Source of the DNA: Caenibius tardaugens NBRC 16725 | GTDB taxonomy: Bacteria > Pseudomonadota > Alphaproteobacteria > Sphingomonadales > Sphingomonadaceae | Assembly (NCBI RefSeq): GCF_003860345.1 | Contig: NZ_CP034179.1 | Coordinates: 2,960,001 to 3,024,000, forward strand | Direction of reading: 5' to 3' | Length of the DNA stretch: 64,000 nucleotides | In this document: positions 38,644 through 47,414 of the stretch, piece after piece | How positions within the stretch are numbered: the first letter of the stretch is position 1 | Layout of the letters: every line of letters starts with the position of its first letter | The notes under the pieces: generated by a model | Database searches by the model: none | Told to the model about the DNA's origin: nothing | What the model saw: only the letters and a program-made list of their open reading frames with translations | Program-made: the position numbers and the translations under genes

Positions 38644-39865
38644 AGAGATGTACCCCGCCATAGATGGACGACCGGTCGCGCGCGGTCAGCTCATGCGATT
38701 CATCCTCACGATAGTCCCACAGCGCAAGGAGGCTCGGTGCGAGCCGCCCCGGCAGGAGCGAGGGTTCATCCGCCGTGCGGAACAACACTCGTGCTTCCGG
38801 GCGAGCCGTGCGGCAGATCTGGCTCCACAGGGCGTTGAGCTGTTCGTCCGTCATCCAGTCCTGTGCGTCGAGCAGAACGAACTTGTCGACGCTCTGCGCC
38901 TCCTGTGCGGCAAGCCAGTCGGTCATGTTCGCCTGATACGTGCTCAGGCGCGGCAGGCGTGCGCGCAGGACAGCGAAATGCCGTTCCTGCAAATAGGGCG
39001 GCAGGCTGGCATCGGGTGCTTTGCTGTATCCGCGCGAAAATGCCTGCCAGGCGAAATAGTTCTCGTTAAAATCAAAGTCGCAGGACAGCTTTGCCAATCG
39101 CTGCCGGAGCACCTGCGCCATGCTGTTGCCGCCTGCCAGCTTGTCGTACTGGGCTGGCGGGATGCCCAGGCCGAACAGCGAAGCCGGCTGGCTGGTCATC
39201 CAGCGGATCAGTGGCTTGTCGAAAATAGGTGCAAATCTGTGTTCGAAATGCGCGCGCTGTTCGGCGCGGTTGCGTGCCGCCAGAATATCGCGCGGGTTTT
39301 CGCCATGCAGGCGCGCCATGACGTGGGCAAGGCCGATAAAGGTGCCCAGCAGGCCATGACGATAGGCCCCTTTGGCAAAAATGTGGATGCGTTTGCGCCC
39401 CAGCCCATCACGCGATTCCCAATAGCGTCGGGTGTCCGCATCCAGATGCGGTGCGATGTGGGCGAAATAGGCCTCCCTGTTCGCTGGCTGATCCGCATCG
39501 GCAAAGAACCGCCGGAAATGGGCGTAATCGGGCAGGTGCGTCATCGCGGCATGTTTGAGGCGCCCCAGCGCCACATGCGTGTGATTGAGGTCAAGCGCGG
39601 TTATGCGCGCGGCATCGGCGGTGAGGTAGCTCAACGCGTTGCAACCGCCGCTGGCAATCGTGACGATGTGATCGGTCGGGCGGATGTCCAGCCCGGCCAT
39701 ATCGGCTTCGGGATCTTCCCAGATTTGGGGGTAAACCAACCCACGAAATGCAAAGGCAAACGCGCGCTCCAGCAAGGCCGCGCCCCCGAACCCTTTTGTG
39801 CTGACTGCGGCCTGTGCGACAAGCTGGCCGCGCTTGCCGTTGCCCAGGGCGATATCCTGATCCAT
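38627..39865 (-). CDS. btaA: S-adenosylmethionine:diacylglycerol 3-amino-3-carboxypropyltransferase
   Basis: 412 aa with the BtaA/DUF3419 core: RGLVYPQIWEDPEADMAGLDI, HIVTIASGGCNALSYL (SAM site), and near the end VHLYVRRG. BtaA transfers the aminocarboxypropyl group of SAM to diacylglycerol to form diacylglyceryl-homoserine, the first step of DGTS synthesis. It is followed by btaB with a 17-base overlap. Upstream on the same strand are three 11-bp repeats resembling a Pho box. It probably acts at the inner membrane when phosphate is scarce. Confidence 0.95.
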   Translation of the reverse strand: MDQDIALGNGKRGQLVAQAAVSTKGFGGAALLERAFAFAFRGLVYPQIWEDPEADMAGLDIRPTDHIVTIASGGCNALSYLTADAARITALDLNHTHVALGRLKHAAMTHLPDYAHFRRFFADADQPANREAYFAHIAPHLDADTRRYWESRDGLGRKRIHIFAKGAYRHGLLGTFIGLAHVMARLHGENPRDILAARNRAEQRAHFEHRFAPIFDKPLIRWMTSQPASLFGLGIPPAQYDKLAGGNSMAQVLRQRLAKLSCDFDFNENYFAWQAFSRGYSKAPDASLPPYLQERHFAVLRARLPRLSTYQANMTDWLAAQEAQSVDKFVLLDAQDWMTDEQLNALWSQICRTARPEARVLFRTADEPSLLPGRLAPSLLALWDYREDESHELTARDRSSIYGGVHLYVRRG

Positions 39866-39931
39866 GCATCTTCCCGATCGCGCAGTGCCGCACCGAGCGG
39901 CGCTGCTTTTCGGGTGTCAGCCCTATGCAGC

Positions 39932-39964
39932 GGTGATGACACCGCTGCGACAAAATGCTGACAG
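39932..39964 (-). promoter_or_regulatory. Candidate Pho box (three 11-bp direct repeats) upstream of btaA
   Basis: On the minus strand CTGTCAGCATT (39964-39954), TTGTCGCAGCG (39953-39943) and GTGTCATCACC (39942-39932) form contiguous 11-base units with the NTGTCR-N5 heads expected for PhoB half-sites (consensus CTGTCAT). They end about 66 bases before the btaA ATG. Confidence 0.7.
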
Positions 39965-39998
39965 TTCAGAGACAATGCCCCTTGCAGGTGGGCGGCGG

Positions 39999-40523
39999 TC
40001 AACCGTTGGCAGGCATGGCGCCGAGATAATCGCCCTTGCCCAGTGCCACACCCTGCGCGCGCAGAATGTCGTACGTGGTGGTCGCGTGGAAATGAAAGTT
40101 GGGCTGCGTGAAGCCGAGCAGGAAGTTTTCCGCGGTAAAATCCAGCCGGAATTTGCTGCCCACCGTGAAGACGACCGGACGGTCGAAGAAGTCTTCCATT
40201 TCCGCCACTGTCACACCTGCAAGGGCATCAAGCGTGGCATCAAGCTTTTCCCGCAGGGCGATAAAACTGGCGGGCGGTTCCGACCAGTCGGGTGAAAACG
40301 CCCCGCGCCGCACACCTTCGATGGCGCCGATCGAATGTACCGCCAGACTTTTCACCTGATAATTCAGTGGCAACATGTCCGCAATCAGGCGGGCTTCGAT
40401 CAGACCAGCCGCAGCCAGATTATGGGCCTGACAATGGCTCTCGGCCTTGTCGAGCCAGTTGCGGCACGCGCGCAGAATCTGCGTCCAGCCCGGAACGAGT
40501 GCGGCGTGAAGGGACAATGGCAT
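39999..40523 (-). CDS. DUF1993 family protein
   Basis: 174 aa. MPLSLHAALVPGWTQILRA, the segment LIADMLPLNYQVKSLAVHSIG and later NFLLGFTQPNFHFHATTTYDILRAQGV are DUF1993 signatures; the family is predicted to have a DinB-like four-helix bundle with histidines near the C-terminus that may bind a metal. Function unknown; cytoplasmic. A monocistronic gene between btaA and gcrA. Confidence 0.88.
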   Translation of the reverse strand: MPLSLHAALVPGWTQILRACRNWLDKAESHCQAHNLAAAGLIEARLIADMLPLNYQVKSLAVHSIGAIEGVRRGAFSPDWSEPPASFIALREKLDATLDALAGVTVAEMEDFFDRPVVFTVGSKFRLDFTAENFLLGFTQPNFHFHATTTYDILRAQGVALGKGDYLGAMPANG

Positions 40524-40632
40524 AGGGTTTTCCTTCTCCAGGTTCGGATCGGGAAAGCACTGTCAAACGCGCGTGATGTCAAGCCCGGTTGAAACCGGCA
40601 CGATGGCGTGATCATGGAAGCGCATAGTCCGC

Positions 40633-40667
40633 CGCAGGACGGCTCCTGTATGGGATACCGTCCTGCG
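40633..40667 (+). terminator. Strong hairpin downstream of gcrA, oriented toward the plus strand
   Basis: Perfect 10-bp stem CGCAGGACGG (40633-40642) / CCGTCCTGCG (40658-40667). On the plus strand it is followed after a few bases by GATTTTTTAT, a terminator-like T run. No plus-strand gene ends here, and on the gcrA strand the T run lies on the wrong side. Confidence 0.65.
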
Positions 40668-40679
40668 CGCGATTTTTTA

Positions 40680-41387
40680 TCAGCGAACGCGCGGGCCGCC
40701 GAACGGCAGGGGCGGGGGTGGGCGGCGCGCGCCACGCGGTAACTGCGCCTGATAGGCCCGGCCGCAATGCGCCACGCAATAGGGATAGCCCGGGTTCACC
40801 TTTTCACCGCAGAAATGGAAATCGGGCTCGCCCGGATGGCCCATCGGCCAGCGGCACACTTTGTCGCTCAGATCGAGCAGGCTGGTCTTGTCCGCAATCT
40901 CGGGGCTCGGCTTTGCGGGGACGAGGCGGCGCGGTGGTGCGGGCGGAATTGGTGCCTGCTGATCGCCCGGCCCCTGACGAAGGAACCCGCCCGGACCGAC
41001 CGAGACGATCTTGGGCATGTCGGAGCCAGCGTTGGGCAGGGGTTGGGATGGCACGGCAGCGTTTGCCCGGATGCCAGTCACCTTGTCTTCCCGTTCTTCT
41101 TCGGCAACCGGCTTGGGCGCCGATTGACGGGGAGGGAGCTTGGCCTTGGGCGGTTCGGGTGCGGCTGTTGGCGTGGCCTTCTTTGCCGGGGCGGCAGCGG
41201 GCTTCGCCTTCTTGGGCTGATCGTTCGCCTTCACTGGAGACGGGCGTGCTTTCAGCCCCAGCCGGTGCGCCTTGCCGATGACCGCATTACGGCTGACCCC
41301 GCCGAGTTCTTCGGCGATCTGGCTGGCGGTTGATCCACCTTCCCACATCTTGGTCAGTGTTGCGATGCGTTCGTCGGTCCAGCTCAT
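40680..41387 (-). CDS. gcrA: Cell cycle regulator GcrA
   Basis: 235 aa. The N-terminal DNA-binding helix-turn-helix SWTDERIATLTKMWEGGSTASQIAEELGGVSRNAVIGKAHRLGL is diagnostic of GcrA. A Pro/Ala/Lys-rich linker (about 50-180) leads to a C-terminal domain with CRWPMGHPGEPDFHFCGE and GYPYCVAHC, a conserved cysteine/histidine cluster. In Caulobacter GcrA binds sigma70-RNA polymerase and methylated GANTC sites to time cell-cycle genes. It is divergent from the ABC permease. Confidence 0.96.
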   Translation of the reverse strand: MSWTDERIATLTKMWEGGSTASQIAEELGGVSRNAVIGKAHRLGLKARPSPVKANDQPKKAKPAAAPAKKATPTAAPEPPKAKLPPRQSAPKPVAEEEREDKVTGIRANAAVPSQPLPNAGSDMPKIVSVGPGGFLRQGPGDQQAPIPPAPPRRLVPAKPSPEIADKTSLLDLSDKVCRWPMGHPGEPDFHFCGEKVNPGYPYCVAHCGRAYQAQLPRGARRPPPPLPFGGPRVR

Positions 41388-41479
41388 TGATGTTCCAATT
41401 CCTCAATTCCGGTCGATCCCGCAAGTGCAGGACAAGATGCCGCTTGCCAGCCGGATAGGCTGCCGATAGTCGCCCACGC

Positions 41480-42358
41480 ATGGTCGATCAAGCCCAAGAC
41501 ACACGCGTGACCACCGCCGACCCCGTCCGTGACCAGCGCCGTTTCCCCCCGAAAGGTGCGCCGCTGATACATGGTATAAACCGTGGTGGCCTGTGGACCC
41601 TCTATATTAAGGAGGTTCGCCGGTTTCTCAAGGTGCAGACCCAGACAATATGGGCACCAGCGGTTACCACGCTGCTGTTTCTCGTGATTTTTACGGTCGC
41701 GTTGGGCCGTCAGGGGCGCATGGTGCTGGGTGTGCCTTTCGCAAGCTTCATCGCGCCGGGGCTGATTGCCATGGGTATGATGCAGAATGCCTTCGCCAAT
41801 TCCAGCTTTTCGCTGTTGGTCGGCAAGATTCAGGGCACGATCATCGATTATCTCATGCCGCCGCTCAGCGAGGGTGAATTGATGACGGGGATCGTCGCTG
41901 CGGCAACGACTCGGGCCATTGCCGTGGGGCTGGCTGTGGCGGTGGCGATCGGTCTGTGGCCTGGCGTGGACCTGGGCGTTGCGCATGCCTGGGCGATCAT
42001 CTGGTTTGGTCTGATGGGGGCGATCATGCTGTCCCTCCTCGGCCTGCTGACCTCGTTGTGGGCGGAAAAGTTCGATCATGCAGCTGCGGTCACGAATTTC
42101 GTGGTTGCGCCGCTCTCGCTCCTGTCAGGGACGTTCTATACCCTTCACAACCTGTCACCGGCATTCCAGATGGTGAGCCTCGCCAATCCGTTTTTCTACG
42201 TGATTTCCGGCTTTCGCTACGGTTTCCTTGGCAGCAGCGACATTGGTGATGGCCATGCGGCTGTCTGGTGGGCAGCGGGTGGGCTGGGCCTCTTCAATCT
42301 CGCACTCGGCTTTGCAACCTATTGGCTGCTGCGCCGGGGCTGGAAGCTGAAAAGCTGA
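41480..42358 (+). CDS. ABC-2 type transporter permease
   Basis: 292 aa with a short hydrophilic N-terminus and about six helices. GGLWTLYIKEVRRFLKVQTQTIWAPAVTTLLFL, NSSFSLLVGKIQGTIIDYLMPPLS and FNLALGFATYWLLRRGWKLKS define the ABC-2 membrane subunit seen in lipid, polysaccharide and drug exporters. No ATPase gene is within the window near it, so its partner lies elsewhere. It ends convergently to hspQ. Confidence 0.9.
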   Translation: MVDQAQDTRVTTADPVRDQRRFPPKGAPLIHGINRGGLWTLYIKEVRRFLKVQTQTIWAPAVTTLLFLVIFTVALGRQGRMVLGVPFASFIAPGLIAMGMMQNAFANSSFSLLVGKIQGTIIDYLMPPLSEGELMTGIVAAATTRAIAVGLAVAVAIGLWPGVDLGVAHAWAIIWFGLMGAIMLSLLGLLTSLWAEKFDHAAAVTNFVVAPLSLLSGTFYTLHNLSPAFQMVSLANPFFYVISGFRYGFLGSSDIGDGHAAVWWAAGGLGLFNLALGFATYWLLRRGWKLKS

Positions 42359-42390
42359 TCGCTGGGCCTGTGCCGTCAGGAGCGTGAAGC

Positions 42391-42771
42391 CTAGTGGCTC
42401 AGGCCCCTGCGCAGGCGATAGCGCCCCTCGGCAAAATCTTCGAAGATTTGCTGCACGGAAGGATGGTCCACCGGGCCGCCATCGCTATCGCCCAGAAGAT
42501 TCTGTTGGCTGACATAGGCGACGTAAGACGAATCCTCGTTCTCGGCGAGAAGATGGTAAAAGGGCTGATCCCGCCGGGGCCGCATTTCCTTGGGGATGGC
42601 CTCGTACCATTCTTCGCTATTGGCGAAGACCGGATCGATATCGAACACGACACCGCGGAATCCAAACTGCCGATGCCGGACGATGTCGCCAATTCCAAAG
42701 CGTGCCCTGGTCTGGAGCGGGGCTTCAAGCAGCTTGCCTGCCTGTTGCGAATAGAAAGACGAACGGTTCAT
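42391..42771 (-). CDS. hspQ: Heat shock protein HspQ (YccV-like, hemimethylated-DNA-binding fold)
   Basis: 126 aa from ATG 42771. Contains RFGIGDIVRHRQFGFRGVVFDIDPVFANSEEWYEA and QPFYHLLAENEDSSYVAYVSQQNLLGDSD, the HspQ/YccV core. HspQ is a specificity factor of the Lon protease. An in-frame start at 42870 would add 33 unmatched residues. It is monocistronic and convergent with the ABC permease. Confidence 0.9.
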   Translation of the reverse strand: MNRSSFYSQQAGKLLEAPLQTRARFGIGDIVRHRQFGFRGVVFDIDPVFANSEEWYEAIPKEMRPRRDQPFYHLLAENEDSSYVAYVSQQNLLGDSDGGPVDHPSVQQIFEDFAEGRYRLRRGLSH

Positions 42772-42930
42772 TACATAAGGCAATATAATTTGTTGCGGAC
42801 GCGAAACAAGAAGCGGTGCGGTTTCATCCCCATTTTGTACACCAGGGGGGCTTGGCAAGCCGCCGACCATCGGCTAACGGCGCGCTTCCTGATGACCTTG
42901 CCCCTGCGGGGGCGATGCACCTGACTTCGC

Positions 42931-43081
<151 letters not shown>

Positions 43082-43086
<5 letters not shown>

Positions 43087-43771
43087 GCGCCGCTGTTGCG
43101 CCGGTTGACCTTATCGGATGCGTTAACAGTTGTTCCACGCCGCTGATCAGTTGCCGAAATCCGAACGAAAGAACATCGTCTCGGTGGATATCGGCAAAGT
43201 CGAGCCATAGCCCGGTAGCCAGCCGCTGACTTTCGAGGTCGAGGTTCTCAAGATGCGCAAGTGATGCCGTTCGGCGATTTTCGGGTGAACGAAGCTGTGC
43301 GGAGATAAAGCCCATTGCGGCGGTTGTGAACCAGCTCATGGCGAAGGCCAGTTCCGGTCCGCGAAGTCCCTCCTTTTTAAGGGCCTGCGCTACAGGAAAC
43401 CACCGTTGTAACCAGCCGGGCGAGACATGACCGCTCCATTGCATAAGTTTGATTGCTTCGGGGTGACGGTCCAGGTGGCGAACCACTGTCCATAGCCAGG
43501 AATAAAGATAATCTTGCCATCGTTCTTGCGGATCAATGGGGGCCATCCGGTTGTAAACATCGTCTGCCAACGCGAGCAAGAGCGCATCTTTGCTGGGGAA
43601 GTACGTGTATAGCGACATGACCCCTACCGAGAGGGCGCGTGCAAGTCGCGGCATCGAAAAATCCCGGACATGTTCTTTCGCGAGCATTCTGGAGGCTGCT
43701 TCGAGAACCAGATCGGCAGAAAGTCTGGGTTTTCGTCCACGCTGTTTCGGTGGGTCTACTTTGTTTGTCAT
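43082..43771 (-). CDS. TetR-family repressor of the adjacent catabolic cluster
   Basis: 229 aa. N-terminal helix-turn-helix MPRLARALSVGVMSLYTYFPSKDALLLAL; the C-terminal half is a TetR_C-like ligand domain with many aromatic residues (WQDYLYSWLWTVVRH). The start is ATG 43771. A palindrome lies 8-25 bases upstream of its start and a matching, stronger one lies in the divergent TonB receptor promoter. This suggests an autoregulated local repressor induced by the pathway substrate or an intermediate. The ligand is not predictable. Confidence 0.9.
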
Positions 43772-43778
43772 GGCTATA

Positions 43779-43800
43779 TTCCGTATGCCTTACGGTAAAT
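43779..43800. promoter_or_regulatory. TetR operator candidate, autoregulatory site
   Basis: CCGTA (43781-43785) and TACGG (43791-43795) separated by TGCCT, then GTAAAT. It shares TTACGGTAAAT and the following CC with the site at 44059. Confidence 0.7.
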
Positions 43801-44058
43801 ACCCAAAGAGTCAATTCGAAACGGATTGCGGTCCGTTGGCGGAATGAGACAGGCTTCCCTGCTGCTGAGGATGTGCCTTGAATCAGGTGAGTAAGTGCCC
43901 ACAAATTGATTGGGGAGGGTGTGATTCTGGCGGCTTCATGTGCATCGAATTCCCTTTGTTTATCTGTATAATGATTTGAAAATAAACAATATAATAAGAA
44001 AATGGGGCCCGCGTTAAGGGGGTCCCCAAACCGCATTGACTCGGGTAAAATAAACAGT

Positions 44059-44075
44059 ACCGTAAGCTTTACGGT
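44059..44075. promoter_or_regulatory. TetR operator candidate in the receptor promoter
   Basis: Perfect inverted repeat ACCGTAA-GCT-TTACGGT, 7-base arms and a 3-base centre. It begins 17 bases after the TTGACT hexamer, where the -10 element should lie, so bound repressor would block initiation. Confidence 0.8.
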
Positions 44076-44203
44076 AAATGCCATTATGTAATGCTGCTCA
44101 TCTGGATGGGTGGGGCAGGGGTGTCGCTGCACGCATGTGTGGTGCGCTGTCTTGCGCGACAATTCTGGCGTCCGGAAAAAAAGTGTGTGGGGAGAGCAGT
44201 GCA

Positions 44204-46855
44204 GTGAGAAGAACGGTATTTCTGCGTGGATCGAGCGCGCTGATCATGGCTGTTGTCAGCGGTTGGGGGCAAGTCGCCCTGGCTCAGGAAGAAGCGCGCG
44301 CAAACACCAGCGGATCGGGTATCGCGGACATTGTGGTAACGGCGAACCGCCGTGCGGAAAACGCGCAAACGGTTCCCGTCGCAGTTACGGCAGTCACCGG
44401 CGAACAGATGCGCGAACTGGGTATCAGCAGCGGGGCCGATCTGAATGGCAAGGTTCCCTCGGTATTTGTCACCTCGGGCGGTAACCAGCGCAACGTGGAA
44501 GTGGTTGTCATACGCGGTCAGGGGCAGACATACCTGTCCCCCGTCGGGGTGGTGAACTACTTCAACGATGTGCCCCTGATTCAGGGGGGTATCACAGCCA
44601 TTCAGGGCGCGCCGGGCATGTTCTTCGATCTCGAATCGATGCAGGTCCTGCGTGGTCCGCAGGGGACGCTGTTCGGGCGTAATACCACTGGCGGGGCGGT
44701 TTTGCTTGGACCCAAAAGGCCAACGAACGAATTCGATGGCTATGTTCAGGCGCAAATCGGTAACTACAAGGATCGCGAATTCGAAGGCGCGGTCAATGTG
44801 CCGCTGATCGACGACAAACTGATGGTGCGCGCAGCCTTCAAGAAGGTTGATCGGGATGGATATACCAAGGATGTGGGGCCACAGGCCTACGGCTTGTCGA
44901 AGGTTTGTGCGCCGCCTGCGCTCGGTACGCTCGGTAGCTGCACGGTCAGCAATGGTTTTGCCGGGAAGGATTACGACGACCGGCATTACTGGCATGCGCG
45001 CATAGGCATTCTGGCGCGTCCTGTAGAGGGTGTCGAAAACTATCTGGTCGCCTATTATGCGAAATCGCATGATAATGGTTCGGGTTTTATTCCCGATGAT
45101 TTCCGTTCGCATGCGACAGGCAATCCCTACGACCTCAGCGTGGCCACGATTTCTGCGATGGCGGCATACAATGTGAATAATCCGGGGGCTCCGATCGGCT
45201 TTACGGGCGCCGGGATTTATGCGGCCAATCAATTGGCATCGCAGATTCTTGCTCGTCAGGCGACGCTTGGCCCGCGCAAGACCGCGGTTAACAGCGATAC
45301 ATTCGAGAAAACGAAATCCTGGGGTATCGTGAATACACTGAGCATCGATGTTTCCGATGCCATGCAGATCAAGAGTATCACGGGCTATCAGCGCCTGAAG
45401 CAGAATTATAACTGGGATCTCGATGGATCGATCCTGCCGATCCTCGCGCAAACCCCGCCGTTCGCTACACCTGCGGCCAGTGCGGAAGCGCCTGACTGGC
45501 TGGTCGGCAATCCGGGCGATAGCGTGAACGTGGCCAATAGCAGCCTGTTTACGCAAGAACTGCAATTGCAGGGCTCCGCGCTTGATCACAAACTGCAATT
45601 CGTTGTCGGCGGCTTTTACAGCAAACAAAAGCCTGAAGGGCTTCAGGCAACAGGGTCGTTCAATGCGGCCAGTGCGAACCCCGGAACGTTCTATGCGATT
45701 ACCAGCAAAGCGCAGGCCGTATTTGGTCAGGCGACGCTTGACATGGGGGCGTTCACCCCCGGTCTTGATGGCCTGAAGCTTACGGCGGGGATCCGGCGGA
45801 CCTGGGACAAGATCGATGGTTCGCGCTATGCATCGAATTTCGTGCTGGACCCCGTGGTCCTGCACAGGAAGCTTAAATCGGCGGCAACAACCTGGACCGT
45901 CGGGGTTGATTATCAGGTCAACAACGGACTGATGCTCTATGGCAAGGTCGCGCGCGGTTATAAGGCTGGCGCCTTCAATTATGCAGGCGCGGATTTCAAC
46001 CAGATTACTGCCAAACCTGAGTACGTCACCAGTTATGAAATCGGGTTCAAATCCGACTTCGAACTGGGCACTGTTCCGGTGCGTTTCAATGCCAACGCGT
46101 TTCATGTCGATTACGACGGCATTCAACGCGCGGCCGCGATGAACCATCCCAATGGTTGCGACACGACGATCGGCAGCGCACCGGGCAGTGAGCCTGCGCG
46201 TTGCGATCTGATTGGCAACGTCACAGGCCTCGATCAGGGGGCGGTTACGTTCAACGCCGGCAAGGCGCGGATGCGCGGAATTGAGCTGGAATTGGTTGTG
46301 CAGCCTGTCGAGGGCCTCCGCATTTCGGGCAGCTATTCGTACATCGATGCGAAGTACAAGACGTTCATTCAGAACGTATCCGGGAGTGGTCTGGAAACGC
46401 GGATCGATACCTGTCAGGGTGAAAAGCAGCTGATTTATGGTGTCCCTCAGGCGCTTGATTTCAGCTGTATTCCCTTTCAGGTAACCCCGAAAAATCTGAT
46501 AAATATCAACGCCCGTTATGAGGTTCCGCTGGGGGACAGTGTCGGCACACTGGCATTTGGTGCGAACTACAGTTGGGTTGACCGGATTTACAACGGTTCC
46601 ACGACCACCCCGCGAGACGACATTCACGCCTGGATGGAGTCTTACGGCAAGCTCGATCTGTCGCTGGAATGGCAGGATGTGATGGGATCGAATTTCGATC
46701 TGCGCCTTTTCGGCACCAATGTCACGGACAAGACCTACCGTACCAATGCCTACACCGGCCTGCGTGGTGCCTCCGGCTTCACCCAGTCGCTTTATGGCGA
46801 ACCGCGCATGTACGGCGCTTCGCTTCGCTATCGCTTCGGCGCGAGCGGAAACTGA
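44204..46855 (+). CDS. TonB-dependent receptor of the Baeyer-Villiger gene cluster
   Basis: 883 aa from GTG 44204, which has GGGGAGAG 9 bases upstream and gives an arginine-positive signal peptide (about residues 1-28, LAQ). The TonB box region is IADIVVTANRRAENAQTVPVAVTA in parts, the plug contains MQVLRGPQGTLFGRNTTGGAV, and the barrel ends with RYRFGASGN. An earlier ATG region (44078) is not signal-peptide-like. First gene of the long collinear unit to 54249; it should import the pathway substrate across the outer membrane. Confidence 0.93.
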   Translation: MRRTVFLRGSSALIMAVVSGWGQVALAQEEARANTSGSGIADIVVTANRRAENAQTVPVAVTAVTGEQMRELGISSGADLNGKVPSVFVTSGGNQRNVEVVVIRGQGQTYLSPVGVVNYFNDVPLIQGGITAIQGAPGMFFDLESMQVLRGPQGTLFGRNTTGGAVLLGPKRPTNEFDGYVQAQIGNYKDREFEGAVNVPLIDDKLMVRAAFKKVDRDGYTKDVGPQAYGLSKVCAPPALGTLGSCTVSNGFAGKDYDDRHYWHARIGILARPVEGVENYLVAYYAKSHDNGSGFIPDDFRSHATGNPYDLSVATISAMAAYNVNNPGAPIGFTGAGIYAANQLASQILARQATLGPRKTAVNSDTFEKTKSWGIVNTLSIDVSDAMQIKSITGYQRLKQNYNWDLDGSILPILAQTPPFATPAASAEAPDWLVGNPGDSVNVANSSLFTQELQLQGSALDHKLQFVVGGFYSKQKPEGLQATGSFNAASANPGTFYAITSKAQAVFGQATLDMGAFTPGLDGLKLTAGIRRTWDKIDGSRYASNFVLDPVVLHRKLKSAATTWTVGVDYQVNNGLMLYGKVARGYKAGAFNYAGADFNQITAKPEYVTSYEIGFKSDFELGTVPVRFNANAFHVDYDGIQRAAAMNHPNGCDTTIGSAPGSEPARCDLIGNVTGLDQGAVTFNAGKARMRGIELELVVQPVEGLRISGSYSYIDAKYKTFIQNVSGSGLETRIDTCQGEKQLIYGVPQALDFSCIPFQVTPKNLININARYEVPLGDSVGTLAFGANYSWVDRIYNGSTTTPRDDIHAWMESYGKLDLSLEWQDVMGSNFDLRLFGTNVTDKTYRTNAYTGLRGASGFTQSLYGEPRMYGASLRYRFGASGN

Positions 46856-46868
46856 TGAAAACGGGCCT

Positions 46869-47369
46869 GTGCTGAAGGCCGTGGTGCTCCCGGGTGAGGA
46901 CGATTTCACCATCTCACCGGGGGCACCCATTATCTTGCGTGAAGGGATACGAGAGTTGAACGGCGTTCAAAATACCTCTTTTGGTTTTACCAAGCTGATA
47001 GTCGACGATGAAGAGGCAATGGCACAGTACTATTGCGGCGTTTATGGTCTCAACGCGTTTCAGCGTGTCCAGAATGATGACAGCGGCGCGGGCGGCCCTA
47101 TTCGCGAAATTATACTTTCGCACGATGATGTTCTGGCCGGGCCAACTCTTGTCATGTTCAAGTTCACGGATCGGCCCGCACCGGTGGAACGGGAAGCGAT
47201 TCTGGGGTTCATCACAGATGATCTCGACAGTCTTGCCCGGCGGGTGATCGATCATGGTGGCAAACATGTTTCCCCGATCAAATCCATGCCTGAACACGGG
47301 GTGCGCGTCCTGTTCACAACCGATCCCGAAGGGCGGATGAGCGAGAATGTCGAACTGATGCCACGCTGA
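46869..47369 (+). CDS. VOC-superfamily (glyoxalase/dioxygenase-like) protein
   Basis: Up to 166 aa from GTG 46869; a start at TTG 46956 (138 aa, GAGAG just upstream) would cover only the recognisable domain and may be right. The core runs from FGFTKLIVDDEEAMAQYYCGVYGL to the ending MSENVELMPR, in which the Glu is the usual C-terminal metal ligand of vicinal-oxygen-chelate enzymes; other ligands are less clear. These act as isomerases, lyases or dioxygenases on small acids. It follows the receptor by 13 bases and is part of the same unit. Confidence 0.75.
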   Translation: MLKAVVLPGEDDFTISPGAPIILREGIRELNGVQNTSFGFTKLIVDDEEAMAQYYCGVYGLNAFQRVQNDDSGAGGPIREIILSHDDVLAGPTLVMFKFTDRPAPVEREAILGFITDDLDSLARRVIDHGGKHVSPIKSMPEHGVRVLFTTDPEGRMSENVELMPR

Positions 47370-47414
47370 TGCGTGACTTTTCCCATAATCAATAAATGGA
47401 AGCGGAGACCTGAA

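Larger units (their letters stand above)
43772..44203. other. Divergent control region between tetR and the TonB-receptor operon
   Basis: 432 bases, unusually AT rich around 43960-44005 (aataaacaatataataaga). It contains both operator palindromes, a TTGACT hexamer at 44036-44041 whose -10 would overlap the right operator, and a GC-rich inverted repeat TGGGGCCC/GGGTCCCCA at 44003-44028. No gene is supported. Confidence 0.7.

Noticed and set aside
44084-46930. Very long minus-strand open frame (948 codons) opposite the TonB receptor
   Set aside because: The receptor's signal peptide, plug and barrel are on the plus strand; the antisense frame is a codon-bias shadow.
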